A DNA stretch of 10,030 nt from Nitrospira sp. Lineage in GTDB: Bacteria; Nitrospirota; Nitrospiria; Nitrospirales; Nitrospiraceae. The notes under the pieces were generated by a model. That model was not told the DNA's origin. It saw only the letters and a program-made list of their open reading frames with translations, and did no database searches. This document shows, one piece after another, positions 1-7,972 of this stretch. Every line of letters starts with the position of its first letter. Positions within the stretch are counted from its first letter, which is position 1. The stretch covers positions 1-10,030 of the forward strand of contig VGXD01000053.1 in assembly GCA_016873525.1 (NCBI GenBank), written 5' to 3'. A program made the position numbers and the translations under genes.

Positions 1-1
1 C

Positions 2-1750
<1,749 letters not shown>

Positions 1751-4435
1751 CTACTGAGACTTCATCGCCTTCAGGATAGCCGAAAAATCGCCGTTGGTCG
1801 GCATGACGAACAGACAACGCCCGTCGCTTCGCGAGGCCCATACGGCGCCGACGGCGCGTTTCTCCTCCGCATCGACGCCATCATACAAATGCGCCCCCTT
1901 ATATTCCACCGCGAGCGCGCGCCCATCCGTGAGCCGGCACAGGAAGTCGGGATAAAACCAGTCCGTCGATGTGAGCAATCGAAACGACGTGGCTTTGCGC
2001 GCAAGGTTCCTCACCCAGAATTGCACTTCCGGGAGGCCGTCGAGGAATTGCGCACATTGGAACTCCTCGGTGCCCCCTCCGCTCAGCTTGGATTCCCGCA
2101 ACTCTCCGGGCTTCGGTCCGAAGTAATGCTTTTTGAACTGGAAGCCGCCTTCGTAGCACCAGCTCGGCTCATAGGTCATCGTCCTGAAATTGATCGCGCG
2201 TTCCTCGCTCACGGCCAGGGCCGAATCCGAAAAGAGGAATGTTTGAAACGCCGCTTTCCGTTCGCCTTCACGATGCCGCTGAATGCGGGCTTCAATCTCG
2301 TCGCGCAGGCGAAAACGATCGAGCGCCAACATGCTCGGATCGTCGATGTCGAATTTCACCATCAGGCCGCGAATCGCCTTCCGCAGAAATTCGGCCGACT
2401 CACCCATAGGAATGTCCGGATGGTCGATCTTCGCATCCAGCCACGCGACAAGGCGTTCCAGCGGCCATTCATCCGTATCGCCGAGTTGGAGCGCCTGTTG
2501 ATGCAGCGTGCCGACGAAATCGGCTTCGGGCGATTCTTGGATGACGTGGGTCTGCACCTCGCCTTTGATCCCGATGTCCACCAGCCCGGCTTTGCCGTAG
2601 GGCCGCATCCGGGGGTTGTACGTCTCGGAAAGCGCGGCGTCTTTCGCGCTGAGTTGCCAGGAATGTTCCAGCAGGAACGTGCTCTCGAACTCGAAGAGCC
2701 GTCCGCTCTCGCGCACGCACAGGAGCGGCACGATGAAGTCGAGCTGTTGTTCGTACGGTGACGGCGCGCGCGTCTTGCCGCTGCCGCCGAACGCCTTCTC
2801 CGCTTCACGCACAAGCCTGACGGCCTCGCGGACCTTCGCTTTTGCCTCCGGCGTCTTGACGCAGCCCGCCAGCTTCTCCGTCTCGTCTTCATCCAGAGGC
2901 ACCAGGACGGTGATGTCCCCCGTGGCCGTGTCGATCCGCACTTTACCGGCCAGCGCCGCCACGTGGACCTGCGCCGCCGTCGTATCGATCTCGGTCGGCT
3001 CCACCCGCATCGTCTTGGGTTGCACGCCCAGCGGCAGCATGCCCTGAGGCAGCGGAATGAGGATACGTTCGGCTTCGGCCGGCGTGAAGCCGTTGTGCTC
3101 CAATGCCTCGCGCAATTCGGCCAACACGTCGGTAATCGAGGCGGATACGGAAAACGCGTAGGCGCAGTTGAGGTCGGGATGCCGTTTGGCCCGGGCGAGC
3201 GGGAGCCGGAGGATGCGTCCGACGATTTGCTCGATGGCGGTGGCCGAGCGCGTCTCCTTCAGGCTGCACAGGACGTAGGCGAACGGGCAATCCCATCCTT
3301 CGCGCAGTTTCTCCACCGTAATGATGACCCGCACCGGGCAGTTCGGCGACGCAATGTCCTTGACGTCCTTGAGTTCATCGAGCCGCCCGACCGAGATTTT
3401 CACCCATTCCTTCTCAAGGCCCAACTCGCGCACGAGCCGGTCCCGCAGCGGCTCACAGGCATCCACCCGCTCCGCCTGAATAAGCAGGATCGGCCGGAGA
3501 TATTCGCCCGTCTGTTGCCCCTCGGCCACGGCCAGCTTCTCCAGATCGGCGCGGAGCGTGATCGCTTCGGCGAGCAGTTGATCGCGTTGGCTCGGATGGC
3601 GCGAGATGACCCGCAGCGGCAGCTTGACCATGTCCGCGGCTTTCAGTTCTGCCGCGGAAATGCGGTGCAACACGTTGGACGGCGTCCGCTCCCGCGCCGG
3701 CGTCGCGGTGAACTCGACGATGCACGACGGACGCACGTTGCCGAGCGTCGCAAAGGACAGGTCCGTGCGCGCGTTGTGCGCCTCGTCCACGATGACGATC
3801 GGGCGGCGCAGCCGCAGCATGTTGACCAATGACGGCTTCGGCTTCCCGTCCGCGCCAGGCAACAAGTCGGCCGACCGGTCGGCCGGCAGATTCAGCAAAT
3901 GCTCGTCGAAGGAACCGTTCTGGTCATACACCTTGCGTCCCGTGGTGTCTTCGACACGGAACGCCTGGATCGTCGCCACGATCACGACCGTCTGGCCTTC
4001 GACCGTGGCCCGCGAGAGCCGCAAGGCCTCCTCGATGGTCACGACTTCCACCGCGCCGCAGGCCAGTTCCAACGCGCGCCGATAGGGATGGCGGGGATCA
4101 CGGAGCGCGTCGGCGGTCTGATCGAGAATCGTGTGGCTCGGCACGAGCCAGAGCGCCACGGTTCGGTCGGCATGCACGAAATCGTGCATCGCCAGCCCCA
4201 CGGCGTAGCAGGCCAGCAGGGTCTTGCCGCCGCCGGTCGGCACACGGAGACAGACATAGGGCATCCGCCGGTCCAACCCGGAGGCGGAAACCGGCCAGTA
4301 GGGCATCGTCTCGCCGAACGTGCGCCGCGTGACCTCGCGGAACGCCGCGTCGGGGTCCCGCTCGCGCGCCGCGAGGCGGAAGAACTCCCGCAACGAATCG
4401 AGCACCCGCTGTTGGTAGTCTTTGAGCACGATCAT
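1751..4435 (-). CDS. res: Type III restriction enzyme Res subunit (DEAD/DEAH helicase plus nuclease)
   Basis: The motor and nuclease subunit of a type III restriction-modification system. With Mod it hydrolyses ATP, translocates or signals along DNA and cuts near unmodified sites. The 894-residue protein has superfamily 2 helicase motifs in order: a DYQQ-type N-terminal motif (residues 6-9), Walker A PTGGGKT (66-72), DEAH (217-220), TATPA (243-247), the VEKLREGWDCP block (about 374-384) and the motif VI region QIVGRILR (403-410). Near the C-terminus, PDF (Asp830) followed by EYK (Glu844, Lys846) fits a PD-(D/E)xK endonuclease site. No internal stop or frameshift is visible and the length is normal for the family. 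The start at 4435 overlaps the ORF6N stop by ATGA, with an AAGGG ribosome binding site about seven bases upstream. It is the last gene of the operon. If Mod is really broken, this protein should be inactive, because type III cleavage needs Mod. Confidence 0.95.
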   Translation of the reverse strand: MIVLKDYQQRVLDSLREFFRLAARERDPDAAFREVTRRTFGETMPYWPVSASGLDRRMPYVCLRVPTGGGKTLLACYAVGLAMHDFVHADRTVALWLVPSHTILDQTADALRDPRHPYRRALELACGAVEVVTIEEALRLSRATVEGQTVVIVATIQAFRVEDTTGRKVYDQNGSFDEHLLNLPADRSADLLPGADGKPKPSLVNMLRLRRPIVIVDEAHNARTDLSFATLGNVRPSCIVEFTATPARERTPSNVLHRISAAELKAADMVKLPLRVISRHPSQRDQLLAEAITLRADLEKLAVAEGQQTGEYLRPILLIQAERVDACEPLRDRLVRELGLEKEWVKISVGRLDELKDVKDIASPNCPVRVIITVEKLREGWDCPFAYVLCSLKETRSATAIEQIVGRILRLPLARAKRHPDLNCAYAFSVSASITDVLAELREALEHNGFTPAEAERILIPLPQGMLPLGVQPKTMRVEPTEIDTTAAQVHVAALAGKVRIDTATGDITVLVPLDEDETEKLAGCVKTPEAKAKVREAVRLVREAEKAFGGSGKTRAPSPYEQQLDFIVPLLCVRESGRLFEFESTFLLEHSWQLSAKDAALSETYNPRMRPYGKAGLVDIGIKGEVQTHVIQESPEADFVGTLHQQALQLGDTDEWPLERLVAWLDAKIDHPDIPMGESAEFLRKAIRGLMVKFDIDDPSMLALDRFRLRDEIEARIQRHREGERKAAFQTFLFSDSALAVSEERAINFRTMTYEPSWCYEGGFQFKKHYFGPKPGELRESKLSGGGTEEFQCAQFLDGLPEVQFWVRNLARKATSFRLLTSTDWFYPDFLCRLTDGRALAVEYKGAHLYDGVDAEEKRAVGAVWASRSDGRCLFVMPTNGDFSAILKAMKSQ

Positions 4436-4950
4436 GGCTTGCCCTTCGAGTGAAAGCCGATCCGCCGTCGTGGTGGTTCCGGCGGCGGTTGCAGCAGCGG
4501 CAGCAGTTTGCGGTAGATGTCCCGCAAAGCAGCATCGTGTTGGAGCAGTGATGTGTCGATCTCGGCCAGTCGTTTGAGGATCGCAGCATTGGCCGCCAGA
4601 TGTTCGCGCATCCGGACGAAAGCGCGCACGACAAAGACGCTCATCGTGACCGCCTGCGGACTGTTCAGGACCGTGGCCGCCATAATCGCACCGTGCTCGG
4701 TAAATGCGAACGGCAGACTCTTGGCGAATTTCAGGCGGCGGAGGTGATCACAATTTGTGATCACCTCGGATTTCTCGCCAGAAGTGAGCCGGAACATAAA
4801 ATCCTTGGGAAAGCGATTGGCATTACGCTTCACCGCTTGGTTCAGCGTTCGCGTCTCGACGCCATAGAGGCTTGCCAAATCGGCGTCAACCATGACCTTG
4901 TGGCCGCGAATCGTCAGAATAAGGGATTCAAGAGGTTTGGAATGCTTCAT
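4432..4950 (-). CDS. ORF6N-domain protein inside the type III RM operon
   Basis: A 172-residue protein with an ORF6N domain, a DNA-binding-type module first known from phage and virus proteins and often seen with KilA-N or Bro-type domains. The N-terminal half shows the family pattern: IRGHKVMVDADLASLYGVET (residues 15-34), LNQAVKRNANRFPKDFMFRL (36-55), then SEVITNCDHL (61-70) and LPFAFTEHGAIMAA (79-92). Residues 100-160 look helical, and the tail is rich in Pro and Arg. I chose the start at 4950 rather than 4986: it gives a four-base ATGA overlap with the upstream stop and has a GAGGAAG ribosome binding site about eight bases before it. It also overlaps res by ATGA. ORF6N genes recur beside restriction systems, but their role there is not settled. 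A regulator, or an anti-restriction or accessory factor, is possible; no function is shown. The gene contains a perfect 13-base inverted repeat (4741-4767). Confidence 0.9.
   Translation of the reverse strand: MKHSKPLESLILTIRGHKVMVDADLASLYGVETRTLNQAVKRNANRFPKDFMFRLTSGEKSEVITNCDHLRRLKFAKSLPFAFTEHGAIMAATVLNSPQAVTMSVFVVRAFVRMREHLAANAAILKRLAEIDTSLLQHDAALRDIYRKLLPLLQPPPEPPRRRIGFHSKGKP
4741..4767. repeat. Perfect 27-base palindrome within the ORF6N gene
   Basis: The 13-base arms, gaggtgatcacaa and its exact reverse complement, are separated by one T. They contain two GATC sites and a CRP-like TGTGA/TCACA arrangement. The palindrome encodes ORF6N residues 62-70 (E-V-I-T-N-C-D-H-L), a strongly conserved stretch of the family. 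It may be an operator or hairpin, or simply a by-product of that peptide. The symmetry is seen directly; any function is inference. Confidence 0.8.
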
Positions 4951-5153
4951 GGGATCGGCTTCCTCACGCATGGCGTCGTGCGGCATTCCCGCTCTGCTTC
5001 AAGCCAATCGAGATCGTCAAGAACCTCTTCCGGCAGCGGCGACGGCGAGCCGAGCAAGCGGCGCAGTTCTCGCTTCTGCCGGTAACGGCGCCACACCGCT
5101 TCATCTTCATTGAACCGACGGGCGAGTTCTTGAGGATCGTCGGATAAGCTCAT
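4947..5153 (-). CDS. Small charged hypothetical protein between mod and ORF6N
   Basis: A 68-residue protein I do not recognise. It begins MSLSDDPQELARRFNEDEA and is rich in charged residues. A basic helical stretch, WRRYRQKRELRRLL (residues 21-34), is followed by an acidic one, PEEVLDDLDWLEAE (41-54), and a short tail with two Cys (57 and 62). It has no signal peptide or membrane helix. The start at 5153 overlaps the mod stop by ATGA and has AAGGTG just upstream; a longer frame to 5237 would run 88 bases into mod and is less likely. Its stop overlaps the ORF6N start by ATGA. The tight packing says it is translated with the RM genes, so an accessory, control or toxin-antitoxin-like role could be imagined, but nothing in the sequence proves one. 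Confidence 0.75.
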   Translation of the reverse strand: MSLSDDPQELARRFNEDEAVWRRYRQKRELRRLLGSPSPLPEEVLDDLDWLEAERECRTTPCVRKPIP

Positions 5154-6217
5154 GACACCTTGATCTCGTAGGGAGTCTGGCGGACGAGAATCCGTTCGGC
5201 TTGCAGCCGGTCTTTCCCCAGCAGGCAGCCGGCGCAATAGATTACTTTCTGGCCGTCGAACTTCGGCAGCTTCGCCAGCACCGATCGCGTGAGCACATTG
5301 CCGCCGTTGGCGCGCTTGTCGTCGAGAACCCCGTTATAGAGCAGATAAATACCCACGCCGCGACATTCGCCCAGGAACGGCGATTTCGTCACGCGCCCGC
5401 GCGGCAAGGGTTCGCCCGTCTCGGTGAAATAGACGTGCCGCGCCAAATCGGCGAAGCTCACCGTTTCACGAATCTTGCCGGCTTCGTCGAACAGCGGCTC
5501 GCCCAACTCGCAATAGCGAAACCCGCCGCCAAGCCCTTCGACCTTCTCACCCTTCGCGTTGTTGTAGCCCTCCGCCACGCGCCTCACCCGCTCCGAAGTA
5601 ACTTCGCGCGCGATCTTTTGCTCCATCTCGACGAGGATGAAGCGGCGATTGCCGCCGTCTTGCTTGTTGAGGTTGAGGACAGCATGTGCGGTCGTACCGG
5701 AGCCGGCAAAGGAATCGAGAACAAGATCATTCGAATCAGCAGTTAGTTGAACAATTCGCGCAACAAGCTTTGTCGGTTTTGGCGTCATAAAAACTTCCGA
5801 TGCTCCGGGAAGTACGTCCAGCAGTTCCCTCTTCGCATCCTGTGTGTGTCCAGCTTCTTCGTAAGTCCAAAGCGTCATTGGAACAACACCTTGCTTAACC
5901 TCACTGAGAAATATCTTGGGTGCGGGGACATTATTCCCCTCCTTGCCCCACCAAATCCTTCCATCGCGATCAAGCTCTTCAAATTTTTCCTTGGACACGC
6001 GCCAATATGAACCTCTTGGCGGTCCGGGGATTAGACGGCCAGAGGGACATGTAATGCTGTATACGCCAAGGCTATAGGAATTACGGGCTGCCAGATTGTT
6101 CGGACGCCACGGCCCACGAGGGTCGTTGTCGAGATTTTTGTATGCCTTATCCTGCTTTTCTGAGCGGGGGATTAGATTCCGCTGCCATTGCGCCTTGTTC
6201 TTTGCATACAACACCAC
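5150..6217 (-). CDS. mod: Type III DNA-adenine methyltransferase Mod, C-terminal fragment (frameshifted)
   Basis: The downstream part of mod, in the frame reached after the one-base frameshift near 6267-6272. It starts MVLYAKNKAQ, which is internal in normal Mod proteins; the frame itself stays homologous back to the A-run. It carries the target-recognition region and then the S-adenosylmethionine-binding motif DSFAGSGTTAHAV (the Phe codon ends the triplet 5708-5710), followed by the usual C-terminal tail. DPPY lies in the other fragment, upstream of FxGxG, which is the beta-class order of type III N6-adenine methyltransferases. Alone this piece lacks the catalytic DPPY and should be inactive. 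No clear ribosome binding site precedes 6217. Its stop overlaps the 68-residue gene by ATGA. GC falls to about 48% in samples from 5761-6240, against 63-65% in samples on either side, suggesting an exchanged specificity segment. Confidence 0.9.
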   Translation of the reverse strand: MVLYAKNKAQWQRNLIPRSEKQDKAYKNLDNDPRGPWRPNNLAARNSYSLGVYSITCPSGRLIPGPPRGSYWRVSKEKFEELDRDGRIWWGKEGNNVPAPKIFLSEVKQGVVPMTLWTYEEAGHTQDAKRELLDVLPGASEVFMTPKPTKLVARIVQLTADSNDLVLDSFAGSGTTAHAVLNLNKQDGGNRRFILVEMEQKIAREVTSERVRRVAEGYNNAKGEKVEGLGGGFRYCELGEPLFDEAGKIRETVSFADLARHVYFTETGEPLPRGRVTKSPFLGECRGVGIYLLYNGVLDDKRANGGNVLTRSVLAKLPKFDGQKVIYCAGCLLGKDRLQAERILVRQTPYEIKVS

Positions 6218-6756
6218 GTAGTCGTGGTTTTCAGAGAGATACTTAGCTGAGGCCTTTGGCGCGTAGTTTTTTCCCAGATGATTGAAGTGATGAAGTTATG
6301 CTCTCCAAAGATTTCATCCATCACATACCGAAGCGCCTGAATCTCATTGTCATCAAGACTTACAAAAATCGCCGCATCTTCGCGGAGGAACTGCCGGAGC
6401 AGCGCCAGCCTCGCATACATCATGCACAACCAGCGGTCGTGCCGGTCGAGCGTCTCCCCCTCCTTACCGACAGTCTTGCCGAGCCATTCGCGAATGACCG
6501 GGCTGTTCACGTTGTCGTTATAGGCCCAACCCTCGTTGCCTGTGTTGTACGGAGGATCGATGTAGATGCACTTCACCTGACCTGCGTAATAGGGCAGGAG
6601 CGCCTTGAGCGCGACGAGGTTGTCGCCCTGCACGATGAGATTGCCGTCACCCGGTTCGCCGCAGGCGAGATCAGACACATCCTTGAGCAGGTGAAACGGC
6701 ACTTGGTGGTGATGATTCACCACCGCCTCTTTCCCGATCCAGTTCAACGTCGGCAT
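6172..6756 (-). CDS. mod: Type III DNA-adenine methyltransferase Mod, N-terminal fragment (frameshifted)
   Basis: The front part of mod, which would N6-methylate adenine in the recognition site and supply specificity for Res. I start it at 6756, which gives MPTLNWIGKEAVVNHH, the typical Mod N-terminus, with an AGGAG ribosome binding site about ten bases upstream. A longer start at 6795 adds basic residues unlike the family. The catalytic motif IDPPYNTG is visible, its Asp codon at 6556-6558 (residue 67). Residues 1-163 are in the true frame up to IIWEK. The last 31 residues, TTRQRPQLS to the stop at 6172, are frameshift product. Adding one base to the A-run gives WEKNYAPKASAKYLSENHDY, running into VVLYAKN of the next fragment. 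The restored protein would have about 535 residues, a normal Mod size. It is the first gene of the operon. Confidence 0.9.
   Translation of the reverse strand: MPTLNWIGKEAVVNHHHQVPFHLLKDVSDLACGEPGDGNLIVQGDNLVALKALLPYYAGQVKCIYIDPPYNTGNEGWAYNDNVNSPVIREWLGKTVGKEGETLDRHDRWLCMMYARLALLRQFLREDAAIFVSLDDNEIQALRYVMDEIFGEHNFITSIIWEKTTRQRPQLSISLKTTTTWCCMQRTRRNGSGI
6267..6272 (-). other. Frameshift site in mod: run of six A on the coding strand
   Basis: The coding strand reads GGG, six A, then CTAC. As written this gives E-K-T-T-R. With seven A it gives E-K-N-Y-A-P-K, which restores a family-like sequence. The change is therefore a one-base loss in a homopolymer. Candidate explanations are a sequencing or assembly indel, a true inactivating mutation, on/off switching by slippage, or -1 ribosomal slippage. 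The heptamer A-AAA-AAC is present but out of phase with the zero frame for a standard tandem slip, so programmed frameshifting is only weakly supported. Confidence 0.85.
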
Positions 6757-7090
6757 AACGGCCAGTCTCCTACGCCTCTTCGCCGGATAAATCAATGAAG
6801 AAACCAGGGCAAGAGCTTTTCGCTGGTGGCGTACGGCAAGGCAAGCGACGAGCGAATAGGAGGCACCGGAGACACACGGCTTCAGCGAGAGCCTTGCCTG
6901 TAGCGTTCCGCTCCATCCTGAAGAGGCCGGCCTGTAGCAAGATTCCCCCTCGGCTTTGCCTTGCTCTCACTCGATTGCTCCCCCTCAAGACAACTCTTCG
7001 GTTTTGCTGAGGTGTTTTCTTCTTGCCCCTGGTGCCCTTGTGGCCTGCCCCTTGCACATCCTTCTGTTTCAGCAGAGGAGAAATATTTTC
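6757..7090. other. Divergent intergenic region between mod and the c'-like cytochrome
   Basis: A stretch of 334 bases with no supported gene; frames here have poor composition and no recognisable motif. It must hold the promoter of the leftward RM operon, but I see no convincing -10/-35 for it. The right half (about 6940-7070) is pyrimidine-rich on the plus strand. A 9-base inverted repeat, gcaaggcaa at 6836-6844 and ttgccttgc at 6956-6964, is widely spaced and may be chance. A sigma-54-like promoter lies at 7041-7056. Confidence 0.7.
7041..7056 (+). promoter_or_regulatory. Candidate sigma-54 (-24/-12) promoter
   Basis: TGGCCTGCCCCTTGCA matches the sigma-54 pattern TGGCACG-N4-TTGCA at 10 of 12 defined bases. 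The GG and GC dinucleotides have the required 10-base separation. Transcription would start near 7067, leaving a leader of about 24 bases that contains the GAGGAG ribosome binding site before the ATG at 7091. This placement is what an authentic promoter would show. No activator site was identified. Confidence 0.5.
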
Positions 7091-7567
7091 ATGAAATCGA
7101 GAAGTCTGTGTACAATCGCCTTACTCTTGTGGGTGCTCAGTGCGGCGGCCCTTGGCTGGTTGTTTGTGAAGGGCAGGACGGCGCCGAGCACGGATGGGCG
7201 AATGCACGTCTTATTGGCCCCGGCGGAGCGGGATCAGATACTGGGAGAGATGCGGCTGCTGCTGAAAGCGGTGCACGGGGTGGTGACCGGACTGAGCGGA
7301 CCGGAGCAGCAGGAGGGTCTGAAGCAGGCCGAGCAGGCGGCCCGCGCGGCCGGGATGGGCATGGCCGCCGACGTGGACCCGGCGCTCATGATCAAATTGC
7401 CGCTCCCCTTTAAGCAGATGGGCATGTCGGTGCATCGTGACTTCGACGGATTGGCGGACGCGATCGCGCAGGGGGCCCCTCCCGCCCAGATCATGAACCG
7501 CCTCTCCAGCATCACCAGCCGCTGCACGACCTGCCATGACCTCTATCGGTTGTCGGCAAACAAATGA
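7091..7567 (+). CDS. Cytochrome c'-like monohaem protein, exported
   Basis: A 158-residue protein with a basic N-terminus and one hydrophobic segment (residues 6-26), read as an uncleaved anchor or signal peptide, so the rest is periplasmic. A single haem c motif, CTTCH (residues 145-149), sits ten residues from the C-terminus. Most of the remaining chain looks helical, with Met-rich and Ala-rich stretches (AARAAGMGMAA, FKQMGMSVH). A C-terminal CxxCH on a helical bundle is the layout of the cytochrome c' family, whose members bind NO or carry electrons. That assignment rests on layout only. I chose the start at 7091 for its GAGGAG ribosome binding site ten bases upstream and because the signal segment follows at once; a longer frame from 6956 has no such support. 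It is followed by the DUF2892 gene and the bc-complex genes, which suggests a respiratory or nitrogen-oxide-related role. Confidence 0.8.
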   Translation: MKSRSLCTIALLLWVLSAAALGWLFVKGRTAPSTDGRMHVLLAPAERDQILGEMRLLLKAVHGVVTGLSGPEQQEGLKQAEQAARAAGMGMAADVDPALMIKLPLPFKQMGMSVHRDFDGLADAIAQGAPPAQIMNRLSSITSRCTTCHDLYRLSANK

Positions 7568-7635
7568 GCGCAACTTTCGGACTTGCCGACTTTCCAACTT
7601 CGAGACCTAGGCTTCTTTCACAAGGAGGTGCTGCG

Positions 7636-7854
7636 ATGACCTGCAACGTTGGAGGAATCGAACGACCCATCCGCATCGGACTCGGCCTGGTTCTGCTCGG
7701 AATCGGCGCCTTCGCGGACCTTCCACCCATCGCCACGGCCATCGCCTATGTGATAGGGACCGTGGCCCTGGTCACCGGCGCCATCGGCTTTTGTCCGGCT
7801 TGGACCTTGCTGGGGATCAACACCTGCCCCACCAAGCCCTCGAACAAGCCCTAA
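7636..7854 (+). CDS. DUF2892 / YgaP-type small membrane protein
   Basis: A 72-residue inner-membrane protein with the DUF2892 (YgaP transmembrane-like) pattern. It starts MTCNVGGIERPIRIGLGLVL, has two hydrophobic segments (about residues 13-28 and 33-50), and ends FCPAWTLLGINTCPTK. The conserved features are the N-terminal CNVGG, the Arg in the first helix, and the C-terminal CP...LGI.TCP with two Cys. The family sometimes occurs fused to rhodanese domains or near sulfur and redox genes; its biochemical role is unknown. I chose the start at 7636 because a near-perfect AAGGAGGTG ribosome binding site lies five bases before it. The gene sits 68 bases after the c'-like cytochrome and may be co-transcribed with it. 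Confidence 0.88.
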   Translation: MTCNVGGIERPIRIGLGLVLLGIGAFADLPPIATAIAYVIGTVALVTGAIGFCPAWTLLGINTCPTKPSNKP

Positions 7855-7940
7855 CGCAGACTCGGCGGCAATCCCGCTCGGAGGAAGAGTCGGTCGGCAT
7901 GCCAAGGAGAATCTATGCTCCGACTTTCAGGCTGATCGTG

Positions 7941-7946
7941 TATAAT
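7941..7946 (+). promoter_or_regulatory. Candidate -10 box ahead of the Rieske gene
   Basis: A perfect TATAAT lies 26 bases before the Rieske start codon, which would place transcription start near 7953. The -35 position at a 16-18 base spacing has no good TTGACA match, and there is no extended -10 TGn. The box stands out in this GC-rich sequence, but the promoter remains tentative. Confidence 0.35.
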
Positions 7947-7972
7947 GCGACCCAACCGTTGGAAGCGATCCA

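Noticed and set aside
1889..3832. Plus-strand open frames (290 and 289 codons) opposite res
   Set aside because: They are antisense shadows of the res gene, with no recognisable domains or ribosome binding sites.
3868..3885. 18-base perfect GC-rich palindrome cggccgaccggtcggccg inside res
   Set aside because: It encodes ordinary res residues in very GC-rich sequence. It is short enough to be chance and has no partner elsewhere in the window.
6267..6272. Programmed -1 ribosomal frameshifting to make full-length Mod
   Set aside because: The heptamer phase does not allow the standard tandem slip (zero frame GAA AAA ACT), six A is short for transcriptional slippage, and I found no obvious downstream pseudoknot. 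It is not excluded, but less likely than an indel.
6836..6964. Widely spaced 9-base inverted repeat (gcaaggcaa / ttgccttgc) as an activator-binding pair
   Set aside because: The arms are about 110 bases apart, low in complexity, and match no known activator site.
6770..7057. Minus-strand 95-codon frame in the mod/cytochrome intergenic region
   Set aside because: Its composition is random and Arg/Gly-rich, it has no motif, and it would run into the mod start region. It is not supported as a gene.
7915..7935. Six-codon ORF (ATG to TGA) after AAGGAG upstream of the Rieske gene
   Set aside because: The ribosome binding site is good, but the ORF is too short to support and there is no attenuator structure beside it.
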